Of a stretch of DNA of 6,987 nucleotides, positions 1 to 5,842 are shown piece by piece. This DNA is from JANNAV01 sp031384695 (GTDB taxonomy: Bacteria > Pseudomonadota > Alphaproteobacteria > Rhodobacterales > Rhodobacteraceae). Position 1 is the stretch's first letter, and each line of letters begins with the position of its first letter. The notes below the pieces were generated by a model. The model did not search any database. It was not told where the DNA came from and worked only from the letters and a program-made list of their open reading frames with translations. The position numbers were made by a program, and so were the translations under genes. The stretch is taken from NCBI GenBank assembly GCA_031384695.1, contig JANNAV010000232.1, forward strand, positions 1 through 6,987, written 5' to 3'.

Positions 1-1884
1 CCCTTGCTGGCCGATCCGGGGGTGGCCAGCGTCACGCCGATGTCGAATGATGCCGAGCTGATGTCGGTGCCGGTGATCTGCCAGCGCAGCGATCTGCCGC
101 CGGGGGCGGGCGATGCGATTGATGCGGTGGCCCGCAGGCTGGGGCCGCGCACCGGCGATCTGGCCGAGGCGCCCACCGGGGTGGGGTTCTGCATGGCGCT
201 CAGCCCCGCCTTTCTGGCGCGGGTGCCGGGCTTTGATCCGGCCTTCGGGCGCGGTTACGGCGAAGAGGTGGATTGGTGCCAGAAGGTGCGGGCGCTGAAC
301 GGGCGGCACCTGTGCCTGCCGGGGCTGTTTGTCGAGCATCGCGGCGGGGCCTCGTTCGGGGCTGCGGCCAAACAGGCGCTGTTGCGGCAGAACGGCGCGC
401 TGATCTCGGCCCGGCATCCCCGGTTTGACGCCGATGTGCAGCGCTTTATCGGCGATGATCCGCTGGCCACCGCGCGGCTGGCGCTGGGGTTGGCCGCCGC
501 CGGGGCCGGGGCTGCCTACGCCGCCGCCGCCGCCCTCGCCGCCGCCGCCGCCCACACCGCCGCCTCGGCAAAAGAATCTGATGAAACCGACGCCGGGGAA
601 ACCGACGCGGGGGAAACCGACGCCCGGATACCCGTCTATCTTGCCCATTCGATGGGCGGCGGGGCCGAGCATTACCTGCGCGGCCGGGTTGGTCAGGATA
701 TCAACCGGACAGGGGCGGCGGTGGTGCTGCGGGTGGGGGGCGAGTACCGCTGGGAGATATCCTTGCACACCCGGCAGGGCGTCACCCGGGGCGGCACCTC
801 GGACCGCGCCCTGATGCTGCGGCTGCTTTGCATCCTGCCCGCCCGCGTGGTGATCTATTCCTGCGGCGTGGCCGATCCCGATCCGGTGGAACTGCCCGCC
901 GTCCTGCTGGCGCTGGCGCAGGATCAGCGGCTGGAAGTGCTGATCCATGATTATCTGCCGATCAGCCCGTCCTACACGCTGCTGGATGCCGGCAGCGCCT
1001 TTCGCGGCGTGCCGGGTGGGGCAGGTATGGGGGGCCAGGCCCATCCCCCCCCGGCCCATCCCCCCCCTGCCCATCCCCCGGCCCATCCCCCGGCGGAGGC
1101 CATACGCCCTGCGCCTGCGCAGGCGGGTTTGCAGGCGGGTTTGCTGCCCCGCGCGCGGGCGCACGAGATCATGCGCCCCGATGGCCGCCGCGTCGATCTG
1201 GCCGAATGGCAGGCGGCATGGCGGCCGATGCTGGAGGCCGCCGCCGAGGTGGTGGTGTTCTCGCAGGCCAGCTTTGATCTGATGCAGGCGGCCTATCCGC
1301 GTCTTGCCAGCAGCCTGCGCCTGCGCCCGCATGCGGTGCCCCACAAGCTGCCCAAGCTGAAGGCCCGCGCCCCCGCTCTCGCCCCCGCGCAGCCGGTGAT
1401 CGGGGTTCTGGGCAATATCGGCCTGCACAAGGGGGCAGGGGTGCTGGTTGTGCTGTCAAAGCGGCTGGCGCAGCTGCGCCGCAAAAGCCCGGTTGCGGAT
1501 CTGGTGGTGCCCGGTCTGGTGGTGCCCGGTCTGGTGGTACCCGGTCTGGTGGTTTTGGGCCATGTCGATCCGGCCTATGATCTGGCCCGCCCCGCCCGCA
1601 TCCACGGCGCCTACGAGGTGCCGCAAATCCCCGATCTGGTGGCGCGCTATGGCATCACCTGCTGGCTGATCCCCTCGATCTGGCCCGAGACGTTTTCCTA
1701 CACCACCCACGAGGCGCTGGCGACCGGGCTGCCGGTGATCTGCTTTGATCTTGGCGCGCAGGCCGAGGCGGTGGCCGGCGCCATCGCCAAAGGCGCGCCG
1801 GGCGCCGTGCTGCCCCTCACCAACGGCCGCCCGGATGTCGAGGCCCTGCTGAAACAGGTGCAGCAGCTGTGCGCAAGCCGGTGA
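1..1884 (+). CDS. GT2–GT4 fusion glycosyltransferase, 5'-truncated by window edge
   Basis: The frame is open from base 1, so the first in-frame TTG (base 4) is probably not the true start. 627 residues are visible (residue 1 = codon at base 1). Residues 1–150 look like the C-terminal half of a GT-A family 2 domain: APTGVGFCMAL (57–67), the acidic YGEEVDWCQKVR (86–97) expected near the catalytic base, and VEHRGGASF (111–119). An Ala-rich stretch and three ETDAG-type repeats (about 165–209) form a linker. A GT-B domain follows: a glycine-rich loop HSMGGGAEHYL (216–226), HDYLPISPSY (316–325), GVLGNIGLHKG (468–478), and PETFSYTTHEAL (562–573), which holds the EX7E pair E563/E571 typical of family GT4. 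It likely transfers two sugars onto a cell-surface polysaccharide; donor and acceptor cannot be told. Oddities are a low-complexity insert at about 338–390 and a triplicated LVVPG at 501–515. No terminator is evident after the TGA. Confidence 0.85.
   Translation, partial: PLLADPGVASVTPMSNDAELMSVPVICQRSDLPPGAGDAIDAVARRLGPRTGDLAEAPTGVGFCMALSPAFLARVPGFDPAFGRGYGEEVDWCQKVRALNGRHLCLPGLFVEHRGGASFGAAAKQALLRQNGALISARHPRFDADVQRFIGDDPLATARLALGLAAAGAGAAYAAAAALAAAAAHTAASAKESDETDAGETDAGETDARIPVYLAHSMGGGAEHYLRGRVGQDINRTGAAVVLRVGGEYRWEISLHTRQGVTRGGTSDRALMLRLLCILPARVVIYSCGVADPDPVELPAVLLALAQDQRLEVLIHDYLPISPSYTLLDAGSAFRGVPGGAGMGGQAHPPPAHPPPAHPPAHPPAEAIRPAPAQAGLQAGLLPRARAHEIMRPDGRRVDLAEWQAAWRPMLEAAAEVVVFSQASFDLMQAAYPRLASSLRLRPHAVPHKLPKLKARAPALAPAQPVIGVLGNIGLHKGAGVLVVLSKRLAQLRRKSPVADLVVPGLVVPGLVVPGLVVLGHVDPAYDLARPARIHGAYEVPQIPDLVARYGITCWLIPSIWPETFSYTTHEALATGLPVICFDLGAQAEAVAGAIAKGAPGAVLPLTNGRPDVEALLKQVQQLCASR
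491..565 (+). repeat. GCC-rich run encoding Ala-rich linker
   Basis: A run dominated by GCC codons encodes an Ala-rich stretch between the two glycosyltransferase domains. Trinucleotide runs of this kind are prone to slippage in whole codons, so linker length may vary between strains without breaking the frame. Confidence 0.7.
583..627 (+). repeat. 15-bp tandem repeat, 3 copies (ETDAG)
   Basis: Three adjacent 15-bp units start at 583, 598 and 613, each beginning GAAACCGACGC. They differ only in the last four bases. They are in frame and encode ETDAG, ETDAG, ETDAR in the inter-domain linker of the glycosyltransferase. Confidence 0.9.
1039..1092 (+). repeat. 15/12-bp tandem repeat, 4 copies (AHPP(P))
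   Basis: Units start at 1039 and 1054 (15 bp, GCCCAT followed by C-rich sequence) and at 1069 and 1081 (12 bp, identical to each other). They encode AHPPP, AHPPP, AHPP, AHPP. The long and short units differ by one CCC codon. Two C8 tracts lie here (1045–1052 and 1060–1067). The repeat sits in a low-complexity insert of the GT-B domain. Confidence 0.9.
1120..1143 (+). repeat. 12-bp tandem repeat, 2 copies (QAGL)
   Basis: Two identical 12-bp units (CAGGCGGGTTTG) lie side by side and encode QAGLQAGL in the same low-complexity insert of the glycosyltransferase. Confidence 0.85.
1501..1554 (+). repeat. 15-bp tandem repeat, 3.6 copies (LVVPG) in GT-B core
   Basis: Units CTGGTGGTGCCCGGT start at 1501, 1516 and 1531 (the third with one change), followed by a 9-bp partial copy. 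They encode LVVPG three times, then LVVLG. The surrounding residues VAD...LVVLGHVDP look like a core beta strand of the GT-B fold, so the extra units appear to have been added within or beside that strand. Confidence 0.9.
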
Positions 1885-1914
1885 GCGGGAGGCAGTGGTT
1901 CCCCCCAAACGCTT

Positions 1915-2183
1915 CCCGCCCCAGGCCCCGGCCTTGAGGCTGGCGCGCTGCAAGGTCCGGCAGACCGTCGGCCTTGAGACCGAAAACACCCCGGCAAGAT
2001 CGCTGATGGAATAATCCCCCATGGAATAATCACCCATGGAATAATCCCCGTGGCCTGCATCCGCAGCAGCGCATTTTGCGGCTTCCCGGACCGCTTGGGC
2101 TGCTTGCCGCGCAGCTTGCCTTTGGCGCGGGCTATCGCCATGCCTTCGCGTCTGCGCAGCCGGATCAGATCGGCCCAGAGCGT
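1915..2183 (-). pseudogene. Serine recombinase (resolvase/invertase) C-terminal remnant, frameshifted
   Basis: Read on the minus strand, the sequence encodes ADLIRLRRREGMAIARAK followed by GKLRGKQPK. This is the stretch linking the catalytic domain to the DNA-binding domain in Hin/Tn3-type serine recombinases. The helix-turn-helix ISDLAGVFSVSRPTVCRTL follows in a different frame. One missing base in the run at 2046–2049 (CCCC on the plus strand) explains the shift. The catalytic N-terminal domain, with its active-site serine, is absent. Homology stops abruptly near 2183, where a 38-bp hairpin begins. A 15-bp triplication encoding MGDYS-type units lies just before the HTH. No stop follows the HTH in its frame, which runs on antisense to the glycosyltransferase gene, so the native end is also lost; the right limit near 1915 is approximate. 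It is most likely a dead remnant of a mobile element. Confidence 0.75.
2006..2050 (-). repeat. 15-bp tandem repeat, 3 copies, inside the recombinase remnant
   Basis: Units ATGGAATAATCCCCC (plus strand) start at 2006, 2021 and 2036, with one internal change in the second and an end change in the third. On the minus strand they read as repeated GDYS/MGDYS just before the recombinase helix-turn-helix. Intact relatives would be expected to have a single copy. Confidence 0.9.
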
Positions 2184-2220
2184 GTTGCGGACAATGGGGT
2201 GAACCCGATTGTCCGCAACA
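2183..2220. repeat. 38-bp hairpin abutting the recombinase remnant
   Basis: Perfect 13-bp arms TGTTGCGGACAAT (2183–2195) and ATTGTCCGCAACA (2208–2220) enclose 12 bases that can add four more pairs (GGGT/ACCC) after one mismatch. Recombinase homology ends at its left edge. It could be a mobile-element end, a recombination site or a terminator. Neither strand has a T-run after the stem. Confidence 0.8.
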
Positions 2221-2250
2221 GGCAACATTGCCAAGCTGATCTTGTCCTGG

Positions 2251-2283
2251 ATTGCCTTCAATCTGAATCAGATTGAAGGCAAT
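2251..2283. repeat. Perfect 33-bp palindrome, copy 1
   Basis: Arms of 16 bp (ATTGCCTTCAATCTGA and its exact complement) flank a single A. The inner 31 bp is identical to the core of the palindrome at 5780–5816. It lies downstream of the minus-strand kpsM stop. It may act as a two-way transcription terminator or be a dispersed palindromic repeat. There is no U-tract, so a classic intrinsic terminator is not supported. Confidence 0.9.
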
Positions 2284-2311
2284 CCGCTCCCGAACCCGGC
2301 AGAGGTGTCCG

Positions 2312-2343
2312 ATATGCATGGAAAACATACTGCCATATGCATG
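2312..2343. repeat. Spaced direct repeat ATATGCATG
   Basis: ATATGCATG occurs at 2312–2320 and again at 2335–2343, with starts 23 bp apart, in the gap downstream of kpsM. Each copy contains the self-complementary ATGCAT. The function is unknown and chance is possible. Nothing else is recognisable between 2284 and 2425. Confidence 0.4.
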
Positions 2344-2425
2344 CAGAACACCTTGCGTCTGCCAACCGTCCGCTCAGCGTTCCCCTTGCGGACAGCGCCC
2401 GCCCAAACCGCCGCAGCCCTGCGGC

Positions 2426-3370
2426 TCAGATGTTCAAAAGCGTGTACTGATACCGCCGCAGCAGCACCAACCCCAGCACAAAGCAAACCCCGCTGAACCC
2501 CAGCACATAGCCTATCGACACATAGGGCGCGTCGTAATTGGCATAAAACCCCCGCCGCGCCAGCCCCACCACATGGATCAGCGGGTTGAACCACAGATAG
2601 GTCTGCACAAACCGGGGCAGGTGGTCAAACAGCAGAAAAACCCCTGAAATGATGAACATAGGCCGCATCAGGATCGACCAGGCCTGTTGCCAGATCGGAA
2701 AGCGGGTGAACAAGAAGCAGTTCAGCGTGCCAACCCCCAACCCCACCGCCCCCGCCAGCAGCATCGAGACGGCGATGGTGGGAATGTCGATGATCACCCG
2801 TGTCTCGAAGATCACCATGATGCCGGTGAACACGATATAGGCCACCATGATCTCGGTCAGCATGTTCAGGATAAAGCGGGCCAGGATCGCATCGAGGAAG
2901 GTCACGGCAGGATAGGCCAGCAGCGGCCGGGAAAAGTGGATCGCCTGCGCCAGCTTGCCCACGATGGTGCCGAACAGCACGAAAGGGATCATCCCGGTGG
3001 CAAAGAACAGCGGAAAGTTGACCCCCAGGGCGGGGTTGCGAAAGGCAATCGAGAACACCACCGACAACAGCGCGATCCCCGCCACCGGCTCCAGCACCGC
3101 CCAGAGATAGCCGCCGGGGGTGCGGCCATTGGTGGTGGCCATTTCGCGCAGGATCAGGGCGGTGATGGTGCGCAGGCTGGCAAAGCGCCGCCTGTGGCTG
3201 AAGGCGCGGTTGTCCGGCACATCGACCACCGGAATTTTCCGCGCCGGCAGCCGCTTGACCGGCAGCTTGGCGTCCGGCAGCTTGGCGTCCGGTCTGGCCC
3301 CCGGCTTGCGAAAGCCCGGCCCACCAGAACCCGGCCCGCCTGCACCTGATATGCTCGTTGTGTCCGTCAT
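2426..3370 (-). CDS. kpsM: Capsular polysaccharide ABC exporter, permease subunit (KpsM/ABC-2 type)
   Basis: The 314-residue protein is the membrane half of the ABC exporter that moves capsular or related polysaccharide across the inner membrane; the ATPase is encoded at 5092. Several membrane segments can be seen: about 95–112, 118–138, 165–188, 195–222, 233–248 and 283–304. The cytoplasmic REMATTNGRTPGGYLWAVLEP (75–94) before the first segment is typical of KpsM/Wzm permeases, as are the late WFNPLIHVVGLARRGFY (260–276) and the YQYTLLNI end. KpsM proteins are usually about 260 residues. The excess is an N-terminal cytoplasmic tail (1–55) rich in Gly/Pro with pentapeptide repeats LPDAK/LPVKR/LPARK. 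The ATG at 3370 has an AAGG-type ribosome site about 7 bases upstream (complement of 3378–3382). The gene is divergent from the other two export genes. Confidence 0.92.
   Translation of the reverse strand: MTDTTSISGAGGPGSGGPGFRKPGARPDAKLPDAKLPVKRLPARKIPVVDVPDNRAFSHRRRFASLRTITALILREMATTNGRTPGGYLWAVLEPVAGIALLSVVFSIAFRNPALGVNFPLFFATGMIPFVLFGTIVGKLAQAIHFSRPLLAYPAVTFLDAILARFILNMLTEIMVAYIVFTGIMVIFETRVIIDIPTIAVSMLLAGAVGLGVGTLNCFLFTRFPIWQQAWSILMRPMFIISGVFLLFDHLPRFVQTYLWFNPLIHVVGLARRGFYANYDAPYVSIGYVLGFSGVCFVLGLVLLRRYQYTLLNI
3246..3290 (-). repeat. 15-bp tandem repeat in kpsM N-terminus (LPDAK)
   Basis: Two identical 15-bp units (GGCAGCTTGGCGTCC, plus strand) at 3261 and 3276 encode PDAKL twice. A diverged unit at 3246 (GGCAGCCGCTTGACC) keeps the same phase. 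The protein reads RPDAK, LPDAK, LPVKR, LPARK at residues 26–45. The decay with distance suggests older and younger copies of the same duplication. Confidence 0.85.
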
Positions 3371-3479
3371 CTGGGGGCCTTTGGCTGCGGAAAGGGGGGC
3401 TTTGCAGATCAGATATGGGCTTTTGCCCGGTAATTATGTAGGAATGACGCCAGAGAAACAAACCATTCCGTGAGGTCGC
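3371..3479. promoter_or_regulatory. Divergent kpsM / kpsE control region
   Basis: These 109 bp separate the divergent starts of kpsM and kpsE. The region is more AT-rich than its surroundings (about 3405–3470), so promoters for both directions should lie here. No convincing sigma-70 pair with proper spacing could be assigned. A small hairpin GGGC-TTTT-GCCC lies at 3417–3428. Confidence 0.5.
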
Positions 3480-5024
3480 GTGTCGCCAGTCTCCAACAAG
3501 CCTGCCGACCCGGAAGGCGCAGACCAATCCGCCGGTTCAACCACTGGCCCAACGTCTGGTCCAACGTCTGGCCCGAAAACACCCGCTCCGCAAGCCGAAG
3601 CCGCAATATCGGTGGTTCCCCCCACAACGGTGCCGCCTGCAATGGTTGCAGCCCCCATCCTTGTGGCCCAACCCGCCGCCAAACCTGCCCCGGTTCTCAA
3701 AGCGGTGCCGCATCCGCATGCCCAGCCGGTCGAGGCGCTGCTGGGCACGCCCCCCCCAACCGCCTATCCCGCTCCCGACATGCCTGCTTCCAACATGCCC
3801 CCGCCCAACACACCTGCACAGTTCAAACCGGGGTTTCCCGCCTATCCGGGCGTCGCGGCCCCCCTACCCAACGCACTTCCCTCAGGTCTGGCCCCCATCA
3901 AACCAACCGCCGGCACCGCCCAGGTGCGCCGCCGCCACGGGCTTTTGGTGCTCAGCTTTGTCCTGCTGGTGCTGTTGCCCATCGGCATCACCGCCTTTTA
4001 CCTGTGGGGCAAGGCGGTTGATCAATATGCCTCGACCGTCGGCTTTTCGGTGCGCCGCGAAGAGGCGGGTTCGGCGCTGGGGCTGTTGAGCGGCATCTCG
4101 GCCCTGTCGAAATCCTCGTCCTCCGATACCGATATCTTGTATGAATTCCTGCAAAGCCAAAAGCTGGTGGCCGATATGGAGGTCAAGCTGGGCCTCAGGG
4201 CGATGTGGTCCAAACCCGAAGGCGATCCGATTTTTACCTTTGATACCAAAGGCTCGATCGAGGATCTGGTCGATTACTGGGCCCGGATGGTGCGGATCTC
4301 TTATGACAGCACCTCGGGCCTCCTGGAAGTGCGGGTGCTGGCCTTCTCGCCCACCGATGCCACGGCCATAGCGACAGCCCTGTTCAACGAAAGCTCGGAC
4401 ATGATCAATGATCTGAGCACCATCGCCCGCGAAGACGCGATCCGCTATTCGCGCGAAGAGCTGGAAACCGCGCAGGACCGCCTCAAGGCCGCCCGCGAGG
4501 CGATCACCAAATTCCGCGTGATCAACCAGCTGGTCGATCCGGCGACCGACATCCAGACCCAGGCCGGGCTGCTGGGGGGCTTGCAAAGCCAGTTGACCGC
4601 CGCCCAGATCGAAGTGGATCTTCTGGGCGAAAGCACCCAGGCCAGTGACCCCCGCCTGTTGCAGGCCAAGCGCCGCGTCGAGGTGATCGAGGTGCGCATC
4701 GCCGCCGAACGCAGCAAGGTGGGCATCGGGCCCGAGGGCGAGGTGGGCGATGCCTACGCCTCCCTCGTGGGCGATTACGAACGCCTTGCCGTGGACCGCG
4801 AATTTGCCGAGCGCTCCTATGTGGCCTCGCTCGCCTCTTATGACGAGGCGCTGGCCGAGGCGCGGCGCAAAAGCCGCTATCTTGCCGCCCATATCCTGCC
4901 CACCACCGCCGAAGTGGCCCGCTATCCCGAACGGCTGACCCTGACCGGCGTGATCGCGGTATTTCTGCTGCTGGCATGGTCGATAGGGGCGCTGGTGGTG
5001 TATTCGCTGAAAGACCGCCGGTGA
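3480..5024 (+). CDS. kpsE: Capsule polysaccharide export inner-membrane protein (KpsE/CtrB, PCP-2 type)
   Basis: The 514-residue polysaccharide co-polymerase is expected to connect the KpsMT exporter with the outer-membrane channel. Residues 1–150 are a cytoplasmic, Pro/Ala-rich, probably disordered tail. RRRH (150–153) precedes the first membrane segment (about 154–176). A large periplasmic region follows, with a likely coiled coil at about 315–415 (EELETAQDRLKAAREAI and onwards). The Pro-containing HILPTTAEVARYPER (471–485) before the second membrane segment (about 487–509) is characteristic of this family. KpsE/CtrB proteins are near 380 residues, so the tail accounts for the excess. The GTG at 3480 has GAGG at 3472–3475 just upstream. 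A start nearer residue 145 cannot be excluded, but coding character continues through the tail. A C8 tract lies at 3750–3757. The kpsT start lies 67 bp downstream, probably in the same operon. Confidence 0.92.
   Translation: MSPVSNKPADPEGADQSAGSTTGPTSGPTSGPKTPAPQAEAAISVVPPTTVPPAMVAAPILVAQPAAKPAPVLKAVPHPHAQPVEALLGTPPPTAYPAPDMPASNMPPPNTPAQFKPGFPAYPGVAAPLPNALPSGLAPIKPTAGTAQVRRRHGLLVLSFVLLVLLPIGITAFYLWGKAVDQYASTVGFSVRREEAGSALGLLSGISALSKSSSSDTDILYEFLQSQKLVADMEVKLGLRAMWSKPEGDPIFTFDTKGSIEDLVDYWARMVRISYDSTSGLLEVRVLAFSPTDATAIATALFNESSDMINDLSTIAREDAIRYSREELETAQDRLKAAREAITKFRVINQLVDPATDIQTQAGLLGGLQSQLTAAQIEVDLLGESTQASDPRLLQAKRRVEVIEVRIAAERSKVGIGPEGEVGDAYASLVGDYERLAVDREFAERSYVASLASYDEALAEARRKSRYLAAHILPTTAEVARYPERLTLTGVIAVFLLLAWSIGALVVYSLKDRR
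3546..3569 (+). repeat. 12-bp tandem repeat, 2 copies (GPTS) in kpsE tail
   Basis: Units GGCCCAACGTCT and GGTCCAACGTCT are adjacent and encode GPTSGPTS, with a partial third (GP). The repeat is in frame in the disordered N-terminal tail. Confidence 0.8.
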
Positions 5025-5080
5025 CAGGATTGGCGGTGACAGGATTGGCGGTGACAGGATTGGCTGCAACAGGATCAGCG
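5021..5080 (+). repeat. 15-bp tandem repeat, 4 copies, across the kpsE stop codon
   Basis: Units GTGACAGGATTGGCG start at 5021 and 5036 (identical), 5051 (last base changed) and 5066 (several changes). The first unit contains the kpsE TGA. The following units repeat that TGA in the same frame, so they are untranslated. They make up most of the kpsE–kpsT spacer and push the kpsT start away from the kpsE stop. Confidence 0.92.
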
Positions 5081-5091
5081 GGGCGCAGACC

Positions 5092-5748
5092 GTGATCCGG
5101 CTGGAAAATCTGACCAAGGTTTTCACGCTGGAAGGCCAGCGCAAGGTGGTGCTGCAAGACGTCAGCATCGAGTTTCCCAGCGGCGTCTCGGTGGGGCTGC
5201 TGGGGCGCAATGGTGCTGGCAAATCGACCCTGTTGCAGATGATCGCGGGCACCATGGATCCCACCTCGGGGCGGGTTGTCACCTCGGGCAGCGTGTCGTG
5301 GCCGGTGGGCTTTGCGGGCTCGTTCCACCCCGAACTGACCGGCATTCAGAACACCCGCTTCATCGGCCGCATCTACGGCGCCGATACCGACGAGCTGGTG
5401 GATTTTGTCGAGGATTTCGCGGGGCTTGGCATGCATTTCCGGCTGCCGCTGAAAACCTATTCCTCGGGCATGCGCTCGCGCCTCGCGTTCGGGGTGTCGA
5501 TGGGCATCCCGTTTGACACCTATCTGGTCGACGAGGTCACCTCGGTGGGCGACGCCGCCTTCAAGGCCAAAAGCGCGCAGGTGTTCCTTGCCCGGATGAA
5601 AACCGCAGGCGCCTTCGTGGTCGGCCATTCGATGGGCATGATCCGCGAGCTGTGTCAGGTGGGCGCGGTGCTGGAAGACGGGCAGATGCATTATTACGAT
5701 AATGTCAGCGACGCCATCGCCCATCACGAACGCAACATGCGCGCCTGA
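5092..5748 (+). CDS. kpsT: Capsular polysaccharide ABC exporter, ATPase subunit (KpsT type)
   Basis: The 218-residue cytoplasmic ATPase powers polysaccharide export together with the KpsM permease. Motifs in order: Walker A GRNGAGKST (38–46), PVGFAGSFHPELTGIQN (71–87) typical of polysaccharide/O-antigen exporters, ABC signature YSSGMRSRL (123–131), Walker B TYLVDE (143–148) and the H-loop histidine H179 in GHS (SHS is more common). Its length matches KpsT (about 220), with no carbohydrate-binding C-terminal domain of the Wzt kind. The GTG at 5092 starts IRLENLTKVF, as in the family. The next Met is at residue 50, past Walker A, so GTG is preferred. Only a weak GGGGC precedes it, so translation may depend on coupling with kpsE despite the repeat-filled spacer. 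It follows kpsE on the same strand. The permease gene is divergent, so the two subunits rely on separate promoters. Confidence 0.95.
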   Translation: MIRLENLTKVFTLEGQRKVVLQDVSIEFPSGVSVGLLGRNGAGKSTLLQMIAGTMDPTSGRVVTSGSVSWPVGFAGSFHPELTGIQNTRFIGRIYGADTDELVDFVEDFAGLGMHFRLPLKTYSSGMRSRLAFGVSMGIPFDTYLVDEVTSVGDAAFKAKSAQVFLARMKTAGAFVVGHSMGMIRELCQVGAVLEDGQMHYYDNVSDAIAHHERNMRA

Positions 5749-5779
5749 GGCCGCAGGGGGTTTCCACCCCGCCTAAAGC

Positions 5780-5816
5780 GGTTTGCCTTCAATCTGAATC
5801 AGATTGAAGGCAAACC
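5780..5816. repeat. Perfect 37-bp palindrome, copy 2
   Basis: Arms of 18 bp (GGTTTGCCTTCAATCTGA and its exact complement) flank a single A. The inner 31 bp equals the palindrome at 2251–2283. The first outer pair is A/T there and T/A here, so pairing is kept while bases change. It lies 31 bp after the kpsT stop and could end the kpsE–kpsT transcript, though no U-tract follows. Confidence 0.9.
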
Positions 5817-5842
5817 AAGACAGGCCAAACGCCGGGAATGTT

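Noticed and set aside
583..1554. CRISPR array
   Set aside because: The repeats are 12–15 bp and directly adjacent without spacers, unlike CRISPR repeats.
2251..2283. Classic intrinsic terminator
   Set aside because: The stem is strong, but no T-run follows on either strand. It is kept as a palindrome of unknown role.
1456..2328. Single 290-codon minus-strand gene covering the recombinase HTH
   Set aside because: Only the middle (the HTH) has homology. The upstream part of the recombinase is in another frame and the downstream part is antisense to the glycosyltransferase, so it is a pseudogene and not an intact gene.
3401..3436. Sigma-70 promoter for kpsE (TTGCAG ... TAATTA)
   Set aside because: The spacer between the two elements is about 24 bp, too long for a normal promoter.
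3882..5345. 487-codon open frame on the minus strand opposite kpsE
   Set aside because: It is antisense to kpsE and kpsT, which have clear family motifs. Its composition (runs of His/Gln/Gly) is that of a shadow frame in GC-rich DNA.
4522..5727. 401-codon minus-strand open frame with repeated NPVTA
   Set aside because: It is antisense to kpsT and the end of kpsE. The repeated peptide is just the reverse reading of the 15-bp intergenic repeat.
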